This document shows positions 47,046 through 58,225 of a stretch of DNA of 64,000 nucleotides, piece after piece. Below the pieces are notes generated by a model, which searched no databases, was not told the DNA's origin, and saw only the letters and a program-made list of their open reading frames with translations. Position numbers and translations under genes: made by a program. Origin of the DNA: Rhizopus arrhizus (lineage: Eukaryota > Mucoromycota > Mucoromycetes > Mucorales > Rhizopodaceae). Position 1 is the first letter of the stretch. Each line of letters opens with the position of its first letter. Location: assembly GCA_024220505.1 (NCBI GenBank), contig JAKZZE010000009.1:1622001-1686000 (forward strand), read 5' to 3'.

Positions 47046-49616
47046 TAATGTGCAATCCTTTTATTATGTAAAAAAAAAAAGAAAAAAAAAATTGATATGA
47101 CTTATAATTGACATATGAGTTCATCAGATAGTTTATCTCTATAATTTACCATGTATGTAACAGTTCTTCTGATCCTGTTAACCACTACAATGTCCCAATT
47201 CCACATCACGTTGTAAATGTTGTATATGAACACGCGCGGATTTGCTTTTTCGGGGTAAGATTTCGATTGCAATAGATATATGCCTTAATTATATTCGTCC
47301 ACAGAAACCAAATAGAAATTGTTATCTGCTTTGATACTCTTTTATTTACATCTGTTGTTGTAATTACTTTGTAGAGTCGAAAGTAGCAGATTTGAGTACC
47401 AAAAATCCATTTCTTCTCCAAACAAAAACATGCGAGTACTTTCATATATTCATCATATTTTGTACATTATGGGATAAGCAACTTGTATTTTCGACTTCGC
47501 CTTTTTTATTATTATTATACATCATTTTAAAAGATAATTTAGCTATTATAACCAAGCTACATTACTATCTAAGATAGTATAAATAATATTCTTATTAGGT
47601 ATTTACAGATTGTATTATTGTTGTAACATGATGATATTACAACCGTTCTTTCTAAATAAAAATGAGTAATGCCAGTAAGCCTCTACACGTTTGTTGTTTT
47701 CAATACAGAGATAGTGCCAATTAAATCGAATGCTTATTTATTACCTTTTTTGATGTCATTCAAAATAATCGCCTCCAAAGATACAAATATTCCTCTGTGA
47801 ACACTTTTTTGACTTTATGGTAAATGTTACCATCACCATCAACCGCAGTATACATATATCGGTAGTATTTTTTGTTGCTAGTTTCAAATACGCAGACACA
47901 GTTTGGTTCTCTTTCTTAATCATGGTTTTTTTTTCAAAGTTACTTAGTAGTGTATCTCTGGAGTAATAATGACAAATGCAACTTTAGGATATATGTCCTT
48001 TATTTTCGCTCTTTACCAAATTGTAAAACTATCTATGTTCATGCTTTCCAATTTTCTAAGTTTAAAATTGAAATAAATATAAGCAGATTTAAAAGTTAAA
48101 GTTGCTGTCAATTAGCATTTAAAAAAATACTAGAGTTGTTTCCCAATGAATTATGTGTATATTTATATTTTAGTAGCAATACAGCAATATAAGCGCCTTA
48201 CAAAAAATGTGATAGCCGCATGACGTCTACTACTACCGCCATCCGTCTCATACACAGAAAAGCAAACTTTTAAATGATTTTTTTTGTCGTTAGAATATAA
48301 GCATGATGGTACTTGTAGTATGACTCAATAATAGACAACTATGATCTCTTCAGATTGAATATCAATAACAATAAAAGTATCAGACAAGCTAGAAACACTG
48401 AAGACAGAACAATTGACTTTATCAATGAGCTTTGAAGTATTAATTATAATATATATATATGTATTATACGCACCTAAACTATTTTTTCAATAAGTAGCGG
48501 TTTTTATTAAGTTATAAAAGTGATGTCTAGAGTCATAACTTATACTAGTTTTCTTTGAAGGAGGAAAAGGAGAAGATTGAGCATAGATGGACTTCTTTCT
48601 GATGATATTCTTTGTTTGAATTTACATATTAGAATGCTTCGATGTTATAAACATCACTTCTTATGTTTGAAGTAAGATCATGACTTGTTCTAAGATTCAC
48701 TGTTTCCGTAATGTGTAAGAGCTATCATTATATGTACGTGTAAGTTTATTCTTCAGATGAAAAGAATTTAAGCGACATTAAAGTTAACAGTGTCTCTTGC
48801 GCTTGTTTTATATCCTTTTTTTTAGACAATAACAGTTGTTTGGTTGTATTAATAAAATAATTTTTGAACAATTTTTAAAATCCTCTTCATGCAAATTGCG
48901 CACGTCCTTATTTTGTTGCAGAGCAAGTTAAAATAAGTTTGTCTATAAAGACTGCTGTCGGATATATACGTAAGGAAGCTTATGGGACAACGATATGTAT
49001 CTTTTATGATTGTCGACTTCTGAAGCGGAAGTTGGTTAATGAACAACTATTGCAAATATTAAAGACAAAAAAAAATAACAACTCTTTCTGGCCTCTTTTA
49101 TGATTATATGTATTGTCAATGCTATATAATCAGCATATTTTAATTCTTATTGGCCAATAAGACTAATTACAAGTCCTACTTATACTTTATTGCGCTGGCA
49201 CTTGGAGTGTAGAAACATAATAGCTTGATTTTTTTAATGCATTAATTAAACATGTATTGGAAGTATGCTTGCCCTACGGTTTCAGTGCCAATTATGAAAT
49301 TGTGATCTTCTGCCACTCTAAATATGGTAAGCATAATTCAACACCTTATGAAACAGACACCATTCCTGAGAGGTTCCGTTAAGAAGCACAAATGAGGATA
49401 TATACGATTAAACAAATTTTTTTTTATTTATAAATAATTAAACCTCTATTGGGCGCACGATTGTAATATTACATCTTTTCCGCCCGAGGCAGTTCATAAA
49501 GGAAGGATAGTGGTGACTAAAAAACCCTTTTGGGATCAAGGGTAAAAATGCTTTGGAAAAAATGAATGGGATCAAGTGTAAAACACACTAGTGAGAAGGA
49601 GAAATGAGGATATATA

Positions 49617-49716
49617 CACTATTTCCAGAAATTAAAGTCGCATTTCGTAAAGTTTTATAATACAATTTATATGTAATTGCGACAAGTCACGACGACTTAA
49701 ATTTCTGGAAACAGTG
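49617..49716. mobile_element. Tc1/mariner-type MITE (100 bp, TA target site)
   Basis: Terminal inverted repeats of 24 bp match at 22 of 24 positions: left 49617-49640 starts CACTATTTCCAGAAATT, and the reverse complement of right 49693-49716 starts CACTGTTTCCAGAAATT. Both ends are flanked by the dinucleotide TA (49615-49616 and 49717-49718), the target duplication of Tc1/mariner elements. The 52 bp interior has no coding capacity, so it must have been moved by a transposase from elsewhere. The TIR was not seen at the transposase relics in this window. Confidence 0.85.
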
Positions 49717-50402
49717 TAATTAATAGGCGCAAAACTGTCAGAAGAACTAATTGAATTTTTACGAGATAGTTATCGTCATTTCATTTTAAAGTACCTAACG
49801 CAGTATATGTACTAATTATATTATTATTTATACAAAACAAGAAAAAAAAAGGTTATGCTATACAATGGCTTTAGAGAACAAAAAATAAGTCATTCAATTG
49901 CTTTCATAGAGACTTGGATCACAATAAATAATATTTATGCGAATAATACAGACAATTTACTGTATTTATAACCAATGGATCATCATTTTAGGAACACTAA
50001 ACGTATCACATTATCTACAGTTTAAATCAAACATCGAAGCATGAATTTATATGCAAAAAAAAAAAAAAAAAAAAATGCTTAAGTTCCCAAAACTTTACCA
50101 ATGGACTTTATTTTCAGAATAAACACAAAGCTCACAAACATGGATAATTGTTTGAGGAAAAAAGAAAGCACGGTGATTTAAGTTTATCAATTTTTATATA
50201 CATTTTTTTAATGAGATTTATTTAAGATATTAATGGGATATCAAAATATTGTTATTTTCTGTACAAAGTAAAGAAAAAAAAAAAAGCAAGAGTAAGATTT
50301 TAAAACGAGCATTGAAATGAATAGTATTTGGAATATTATGTGCAAAAAGTTTTGAATCATCTTTTTTCCTCGTTTCTTTTTTTCCTCTTTTAATTAAACT
50401 TC

Positions 50403-50774
50403 TTATTTGGAACTGGTGTACTTGGTGACAGCCTTGGTACCTTCAGAAACGGCGTGCTTGGCGAGTTCGCCAGGGAGGATAAGACGAACAGCGGTTTGGA
50501 TTTCACGAGAAGAGATGGTGGAACGCTTGTTGTAGGCAGCTAACTTGGAGGCTTCAGAAGCAATACGTTCAAAGATATCATTGACAAAGGAGTTCAAGAT
50601 GGACATGGCCTTGTTAGAGATACCAGTATCAGGGTGAACTTGCTTCAAGACCTTGTAGATGTAAGAAGAGTAAGTTTCACGACGAGTGATTCTCTTCTTC
50701 TTATCACCAGAGGACTTGGTAACCTTAGCAGTAGCGGGAGACTTTGCAGCAGAGGCGGATTCTTTAGGAGCCAT
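50403..50774 (-). CDS. Histone H2B
   Basis: A single exon of 123 residues. The N-terminal tail is Lys/Ser/Ala-rich ([12 protein letters not shown]...). The histone fold is canonical: [42 protein letters not shown], and the C-terminal AVTKYTSS with the ubiquitylatable lysine region. H2B pairs with H2A in the nucleosome. It is divergently paired with H2A across 538 bp, which suggests joint S-phase control. The coding sequence is more GC-rich than the surroundings. Confidence 0.98.
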   Translation of the reverse strand: MAPKESASAAKSPATAKVTKSSGDKKKRITRRETYSSYIYKVLKQVHPDTGISNKAMSILNSFVNDIFERIASEASKLAAYNKRSTISSREIQTAVRLILPGELAKHAVSEGTKAVTKYTSSK

Positions 50775-51312
50775 GTTTAAAAATTGTTTTAATTGAAGGA
50801 AAAATAAGAAAAAGAACACATATTTATAGACTTTTGTTTTTTTTTTTCAAGTGCCTTTGTGTGACTGTGAGGCAAATTTAATCTATTTTTTCTTAAAAAA
50901 AAAAAACTACAAAAAAAATTCTTTTTTAAAAAAAAACATTTCACACAGTTATGCAAAAAATGTGAAAGGAGATTAACTCAGCTAAAAATTTTATTTTATA
51001 ATTTTTGTTGTTTGATCTTACCTTCCATAAATGGAAACTATTTTCAAAACAAAAAAAACAAACATGTTTATATTAATACGCGAAATCCAACACGTATTAT
51101 CGCGTGAATAGATACTAAATAATCATTTTATTAAATAAAATTTTTCATGACCACAACATCCTACCTCTGCTTTTTTTTTTTTCGCACATTGTTTTCAAAA
51201 CTTTTTTTAAAAAAAAGTACAATGAGTGACTGGTTTATAATTTGAGTATATAAACCCATACTTTTTTTTATTCTCCCTCTTTTTCATAACACATAAATTA
51301 AATAAATTAACA
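50775..51312. promoter_or_regulatory. Bidirectional H2B/H2A promoter
   Basis: 538 bp lie between divergent start codons. TATA-like boxes face each gene: TATAAATA (minus) at 50821-50828, about 47 bp before the H2B ATG, and TATATAAA at 51247-51254, about 59 bp before the H2A ATG. Near the centre are ACGCGAAA (51078-51085) and CGCGT (51101-51105), which resemble the MCB/SCB cell-cycle elements bound by MBF/SBF in yeasts. The factor assignment is inference. Confidence 0.55.
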
Positions 51313-51708
51313 ATGTCTGGTGGTAAATCTGGTGGAAAATCTGCAGCTGGTGCCAAGTCTCAAACCCGTTCTTCTAAGGCCGGTCTTCAATTCCCTGTCG
51401 GTCGTATTCACCGTCTTCTTCGTCGTGGTAACTATGCCCAACGTGTTGGTGCTGGTGCTCCCGTTTACCTCGCTGCCGTTCTCGAATATCTCGCTGCTGA
51501 AATCCTTGAATTGGCTGGTAACGCTGCTCGTGACAACAAGAAGTCCCGTATTATCCCTCGTCACCTTCAATTGGCCATCCGTAACGATGAAGAATTAAAC
51601 AAGCTCCTTGGTCATGTCACTATTGCTCAAGGTGGTGTTCTTCCCAACATCCACGCCTCCTTGTTGCCTACCAAGACCAAGAAGGCCGGTGCTTCTCAAG
51701 AACTTTAA
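51313..51708 (+). CDS. Histone H2A (SQEL C-terminus)
   Basis: A single exon of 131 residues with the canonical H2A fold: [51 protein letters not shown] and GGVLPNIHA. The protein ends in SQEL, the SQ[E/D]-hydrophobic motif phosphorylated by ATM/ATR-type kinases after DNA damage, so this main H2A also serves as H2A.X, as is usual in fungi. It is divergent from H2B. Confidence 0.98.
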   Translation: MSGGKSGGKSAAGAKSQTRSSKAGLQFPVGRIHRLLRRGNYAQRVGAGAPVYLAAVLEYLAAEILELAGNAARDNKKSRIIPRHLQLAIRNDEELNKLLGHVTIAQGGVLPNIHASLLPTKTKKAGASQEL

Positions 51709-51931
51709 ACATCATTATGAAGATACATTTTTTTTTCTACATCTATTTTTTGTACATATTTAGTAGTTTATCATACAAATGAAAATATATTCCACCTTAT
51801 TAAAAAAAACCTAATAATCGTCCCTTATAAATCATTTTGTGTTGTAAAAATAGTTTCTTCTATTAAATATAAAGTAAAGTGAAAGGTATTAATGAATGTT
51901 TCGAAGCAACAGTTTTATTGAGCATACTTTA

Positions 51932-52393
51932 TTATTCATTTTCAGTTATTTGAATAATTTTGTTCTTCTTCAGATTAAATCGAACTCCTTTTCTTGTATT
52001 AACAACCACATTATTTTCAATTTCTTTTTTCCTTTCGCCACTCATCAACTTTTTCCTCAATAAAGATCTTGCTTGACGTGCCTCCCTTTCCTCTCTTACT
52101 CTCCATATCTTTATTTGATAAGCTCGCTTTGCTTGTTGTGCTCTTTTTTCAGCTAAAGTAAATTGTTTTCTCAAGGGCTCTTCCTCTTCGTCATTTGGTT
52201 GCTTTTGTACAAGTGAAATGGAAATTGTCTTTTTCTGGTTAATTGGACGTGGTGTTTTATGCATTATATTTTGAGTCGATGCCGTAGTTGGTATAATGGG
52301 TGAAGATTTAGAGATTTCTAATTTCCGATGAATTGTTTTATGTTTAATTAGAGGTGTTGAAGTAGAAGTGGTATTGGATTCCTTTGGTTTCAT
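51932..52393 (-). CDS. Uncharacterised small basic protein
   Basis: An intronless frame of 153 residues, unrecognised. It is rich in Lys, Arg, Ser and Thr. An N-terminal Thr/Ser/Pro-rich part is followed by a charged, probably helical region (FTLAEKRAQQAKRAYQIKIW, then REEREARQARSLL) at about 77-117. Near the end RKGVRFNLKKNK contains KGVRF (135-139), which fits the [K/R]x[V/I]xF docking motif for protein phosphatase 1. It lies between H2A and H4, inside the histone cluster, transcribed toward H2A. Balanced composition and the lack of homopolymer origin support a real gene. A short upstream exon is possible, since CAAG precedes the ATG closely. Function is unknown. Confidence 0.6.
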   Translation of the reverse strand: MKPKESNTTSTSTPLIKHKTIHRKLEISKSSPIIPTTASTQNIMHKTPRPINQKKTISISLVQKQPNDEEEEPLRKQFTLAEKRAQQAKRAYQIKIWRVREEREARQARSLLRKKLMSGERKKEIENNVVVNTRKGVRFNLKKNKIIQITENE

Positions 52394-52843
52394 AATCTTG
52401 AAACAAAAAGAGAAGAAAAAAGTTGTATAATATTTTACTTATCTTCCAAAAAAACGCTTGTTCCACCAAGACTTTTTTTTTACTATTACAAATGTAACAT
52501 GACCGAAATATAAAGTTTCTCTCCTTTAAGATTAGTTACATGTAAGTACGCGTGGATATAACAAAAAGATTAATCAGTTACCAAATATTCAAATATGCAT
52601 ATTTAATAATAACAATGTATTGCTATCAAAAGGAGCTTTCGAACAAGTTTTAACTTCGAATCCAACTTTTATGATATTATCTTGAACTGTAAGATATGCA
52701 GCATTTAAAACAAAACAGTGGGAATAGTCGAAATACATTTATGTTTGTTATATGTAAATTGATCGATTAATATTTATTTGAAAAAATTATTTACAAAAAG
52801 TGATAATGCAAAAGCATAAGAGGGTAACAATTATTTGAATGAA
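52394..52843. other. Spacer between the unknown gene and H4
   Basis: Promoter of the small unknown gene and 3' flank of H4. No other feature was seen. Confidence 0.5.
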
Positions 52844-54108
<1,265 letters not shown>

Positions 54109-54281
54109 TCTCATTGCACACCTCTTATAAATATGATAACATTGCATTTAATTTTTTCTTTTTAAAATGTACATAAGCAAGCTAAACTTGTTTCTTTTAA
54201 AATGAATTTATATTCCCTCTTCCATTAAAATGGTTATTTTAAAATAAAATATTTTGTACAGCCTTTTTTATTAAAACTTTC

Positions 54282-56563
54282 TTACATTCTTGTTCTTTTT
54301 CTATTATTATTACCATCCTCCAATGCATGACTACCTCTTTTCCCTCCACCTCGATCATTGTCTTTCCATTCAGGCTTATATTGTGCCTCAGGCTCTTCTA
54401 TCGTCATTCTATCACGTACAGGTTGTCCTTGGAAGCCACCTATCCTTGCTATCACCAAATTGTCTTTTTCTTCTGCACTTAATTCAGATAAAGGTATAAC
54501 TGAGTCACCACGATTGTAATCAAAATGCTTTTTGGGTCCAAACCCAAATCCCCAGTTAACTTTGACCGGTACACCTTCCACTACGAGTCCTGCTCCATCA
54601 TATTTGGCTGCCTCTGTCGCAGCGCGTGTTGTAAACTTTAAGAACGCATTATGTCTACCCTTCAACTTTTTAGAAACCTATTGAGATATGTTAAGTGGTG
54701 AAAGTATATATCGTGTAGTCTTCTTACAATCACGCTAGCAATTTCACCGTATCTATTAAACAATCGAGCAACATCTTCTTTTTCATAATGATCAGGAATA
54801 GGACCAACAAATAATGTACGAGTAAGCACTGGAACAAGCAAATTTTAGAAAACGAGATATGGATAAGCATCTTTCATTTACCTCTGATATAACCAGGGGA
54901 TAAAGAGGGATCATGAATAGGCTGTGTACCTTGTTGTGATGGTTGCTGCTGTACTTGCTGTGGCTGAAACTGTGATGAATAATATTGCTGATATAGCTGA
55001 AACTGCTGTTGCTGCTGCTGTTGCTGCTGCTGTTGCTGTTGCTGTTGATAATACTGTTGATTGGTGGGCTGTGGTTGATACATTGATTGCTGTTGTTGGT
55101 AATTGTTGCTCATTGCTGCTATTTGTGACATTGCTTGGCGATTGAACCAAGGATCTTGAACAGGCGAATTAGCAGTAATGATAGTAGTAGAAGGAGCAGT
55201 GGTAGTAGTGGTAGTAGACATATGTGTTTTATTAGTGTTATTATCAGCATCATGACCCCATCTTGATCTTCTTTCAGTTCTTGTAGAATTAACAGAGGAA
55301 ATAGAGGGACCTTGGGGCGGAGGCCAAACACCAGCTGGTTTTTGCCTTGGATCATTGGTTGCACCAGCTACGCGAGGATCGGGACGTGTTGGAGGAGGAG
55401 GGGGAGTTGTTGGTACAGCAGGGGTTATAGTAGGTGAGCTTGTTACAATACCGCCTAATAATTTTGCTAAAGCGGGAGGAAGTGATTTATCATTGTTTTC
55501 TTGCTGAGTTACAGAAGATTGGGGTGGAGTTGTTGTTGTTGTTGTTGTTGTTGTTGTTAAACCAGGAATATTCAAGTTGCCAATATTGCTGAGTGTTGCC
55601 AACAGAGAAGCAGTATCAACAGGTGGAAGAACTATTATTATCAAATAAAATAGAATTTGATAATAATTGAGAAAAAAAAAAGCTTTAATACATAGTTCAA
55701 ACCCAAAAGAAAAACTCAAAAATATGTTTTAAGCAAAAAAGAGTTTTTTGGTAAAGTGTGTGTTTTTTATAATTAAATTGTGTTTGATAATAACCTTTAT
55801 CTTGCTTACTTTGCTTTAGAAACGAACCCTTTACATAGTCAACTACTTCTTTAGGATAAATATTTCCCTGTTCCCAGAAATCCAGTGTCTTTTTCACTTT
55901 ATCCTATTTTATTATTTCGCATTAAATACAAGCTTGTATAAAAATGTATATGTATATAAATAAAAAGAAAAAGCAGAAAGAAAAAAGAGATTGACCTAAT
56001 TCTTTGTCTTTTTCTTCTTTATAAATGTACATACAAACACACAAAAATAATGTATGTGTATATGGAGATAAATAAAATAAAGCATAGCCAAACAAGGTAA
56101 AGATAAAAACAAAAGGGGCAATCGAGTAGGAATGACCTTACCTTATCCTTTACTGAACATGGTTCAAAACATCCTTGAAGTGAATCTTCCTTTAATACAA
56201 TAGCAAACCTTTTCAGATATCCTTCTAATTCAAAAAATCCTTTCTCGTTGTTTTCTTCTCGCTTCCTCAATTGTTTATGAACTGCACGCGAAATGGCATC
56301 AATCACATACAAACCTGCTAATCTATAATCAGGTGGTGCATTTTCTATAAATCTCGTAATGCATTGCACGATGTAATTATGATGCTATATCATTTGTTGT
56401 CAAATAAGCAAACAAAAAAAAAAATAGGAAAAAAAAATACCTTTGGATGAGCAGTTGCCAATGATTGAAGTGAAGTAATTTTAGAGGCTGATACTGGAAG
56501 CTTAGTTTCCAAGATTGACTTTAACTCTGTGTCAAAAAGTGTCCTATCCCAACTATCTGTCAT
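54282..56563 (-). CDS. Nrd1/Seb1-like CID + RRM transcription-termination factor
   Basis: Six exons on the minus strand (56563-56441, 56384-56142, 55903-55810, 55631-54882, 54828-54728, 54677-54282) give 568 residues. Residues 1 to about 140 form a CID (RNA polymerase II CTD-interacting domain): TELKSILETKLPVSASKITSLQ, HHNYIVQCITRFIENAPPDYRLAGLYVIDAISR and KVKKTLDFWEQGNIYP. The middle is Pro/Thr/Gln-rich with a Thr run from (ACA)n and a Gln run (about 15 Q). The RRM has RNP2 TLFVGPI at 408-414 and RNP1 RHNAFLKF at 445-452, followed by WGFGFGPKKHFDYNRGDSVIPL, typical of Nrd1/Seb1. Such proteins bind nascent RNA and the Pol II tail to direct termination. Introns 2 and 3 are 238 and 178 bp, far longer than the window's norm of about 50 bp. 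Confidence 0.9.
55013..55060. repeat. CAG/CAA-type repeat encoding polyglutamine
   Basis: An imperfect triplet run inside exon 4 of the Nrd1/Seb1-like gene (read as TTG/CTG on the plus strand). It is likely length-variable between strains. Confidence 0.85.
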
Positions 56564-56989
56564 TTTTTTTTTTTTTTGTTTAAAAAAAGGTAAGGAAAAA
56601 AAAGGCTTTTAAATAACCGCACAAGAAGTTTTTTTTTTTTACGATTTTCTGCGTCACAATTCAGTCGACAGTATTTTCCAAATAATTGACAAATTTTTCT
56701 AAAATGAGAAAAGTTTTATTGGTCAATTGAAAAAATGTAATTGAGAAAATAAAGGCAGTAATTGAGAATGACCTTTTTTGTAACACATTACAGCTTAAAA
56801 ACAATAATGACAATAGCTGTTCATATAGAAGACCTCTCTTGAAAATTTCAATAATTCTGAGGGGCAAGCAGCTGAGATTTATACCCAGCTTGATGCCAAT
56901 CATATGTGGAACGATTAATGGAAGCAGATTATGAGCAAAATGCAACTGAACAGAACGAAAAAATCAAAATACAAGGTTTTGCTAAAGCT
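56564..56989. other. Spacer upstream of the CID/RRM gene
   Basis: Promoter region with A/T runs. A 94-codon minus-strand frame (56661-56945) has no motif and is probably not a gene. Confidence 0.4.
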
Positions 56990-57670
56990 TTGCCAGTGAT
57001 ACTACGACAAATAATAATTCCAAAAAGTCAATATCTTACAGATCATATACTGATAAGCAAATTGTCGATTTTATCTCTTTGATAATTAAGATAGTTCCCG
57101 TAAAAGATGATACATCAAAAACAGCTACTACACTTTCCACTGTATATCGTTTTCAAAAGATATGGAATAAATATCAAAAAGTTCCTAAGAAGAAAAGAAA
57201 TTGTGCTAAAAAGGATGTATTAAAAGTGGAGCGCACATTCTTTCTTGTGAAACTTGCAGACAATTTTGCACTCATGATTTCAGAACAGATGAGAGAAATT
57301 CGATTAAAATCATCTAAACACCTCTATTCTCAAAACACAATTTTATTATCTCATTTAAGAACAACGCGTTTTAAGCTTAAAGAAACTAGAAAACTTACTG
57401 AATATCTTAATACAAGCGAATTTCTTAACAAAAAAAAACCACATTTCAATCACGGCTAGACGATAAGAACATGAACCTTGAAATAAACTGCTTTTTTATT
57501 GAAGAAGATGCTTTCAGCCTTCATGTTAGCCACAAGAGGCTGACCGAACCTACGAAAACTGAGATTTTGAAAAAAAAAGGGGGGGGGGGGAAGGGAACGA
57601 CGGATGCTTTCTCTCTATACGCAATAACGCAGAATAAAAAGATATTGCTCAAAAAAATTCCTTTTTAAAT
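56990..57670 (+). mobile_element. Decayed Tc1/IS630-type transposase (third family)
   Basis: From about 57040 the plus strand reads SYTDKQIVDFISLII..., a typical transposase helix-turn-helix start. WNKYQKVPKKKRNCAKKDVLK follows (linker with Lys-rich block), then a second helical region (HLRTTRFKLKETRKLTEYLNTSE), all in one 126-codon frame (57079-57459). After a stop, MNLEINCFFIEEDAFSLHVSHKRL (57471 on) matches the first catalytic block (NCVFIDEAGF.LH.. in live elements), and TDAFSLYAITQ could be the following strand. The rest of the catalytic domain is lost. A run of 10 G near 57580 adds to the decay. No inverted repeats were found. Confidence 0.65.
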
Positions 57671-58059
57671 AGTTTTATTTTACCTAGAATTTCTTTTGGA
57701 AAATATTAGCTATGTATGAAGAAAGTTATGAATACTATCATGGACTGACTAGAGCAATAGTAAGAATATGTATGTTACATCCGTTTTTCAATTTAAGGCC
57801 ACTTCTGTTTATGGCTGTACCATGTACATGCAATCAAGACTCTGTGTTATGAATGCTTTTCCCTGACTAAATACTTCCATTGGCCCATACTGCTTGATCA
57901 AAAACCTTTATAGATATAGGTCTTCAAAGAGTAAACTTGTGATATCTTTTTATTTTCTTTCTAAGCACATTTTTATTCAAATCATTATTCGACTTCATCC
58001 TGACTTACTAATCTGGAATAAATTTGCAATAGCTGTTATACAAGAAAGCTAGAAAGAAA

Positions 58060-58225
58060 AAGAGTAGAGCATGGAGAAAAGCTGGCCAATAGTATCCTGG
58101 ACTGTAAATCATGCGAAATATTTTGGCAGCGAGACGTTAATGTGAGCAAGGATATGTTTGATATTGCGAATTCTGTTTTCAAAAACGAAGGGTGTTCAGA
58201 ATCTTTACAAGAAAAATGGCTGTAA
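58060..58225 (+). pseudogene. Possible TnpB/Fanzor-like C-terminal remnant
   Basis: An open stretch of about 53 codons ending in TAA reads RVEHGEKLANSIL, then DCKSCEIFWQRDVNVSKDM, then FDIANSVFKNEG. The pattern C-x2-C followed by W-x-RD-x-N-x3-K/R-x-hydrophobic matches the zinc-ribbon end and RuvC-III segment (RDxNAARNI) of TnpB and its eukaryotic Fanzor relatives, which are RNA-guided nucleases carried by transposons. Only this end is visible; upstream (57680-58060) no matching RuvC-I/II piece was found in frame, so it is a fragment. It lies just downstream of a Tc1/IS630-type transposase relic. Resemblance by motif only; another zinc-ribbon family is possible. Confidence 0.4.

Larger units (their letters stand above)
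46373..50402. other. Large gene-free region with repeat debris
   Basis: About 4 kb without a supported gene. It holds a dispersed-repeat fragment near 46.9-47.05 kb, a MITE at 49.6-49.7 kb and A/T runs (for example about 21 A at 50053-50073). A short coding-like minus-strand piece near 47760-47930 could not be identified. Confidence 0.45.

Noticed and set aside
47760..47930. Minus-strand coding-like text (EPNCVCVFETSNKKYYRYMY, followed by VDGDGNIYHKVKK)
   Set aside because: Too short to identify, with stops on both sides; it may be repeat debris but no second copy was seen in the window.
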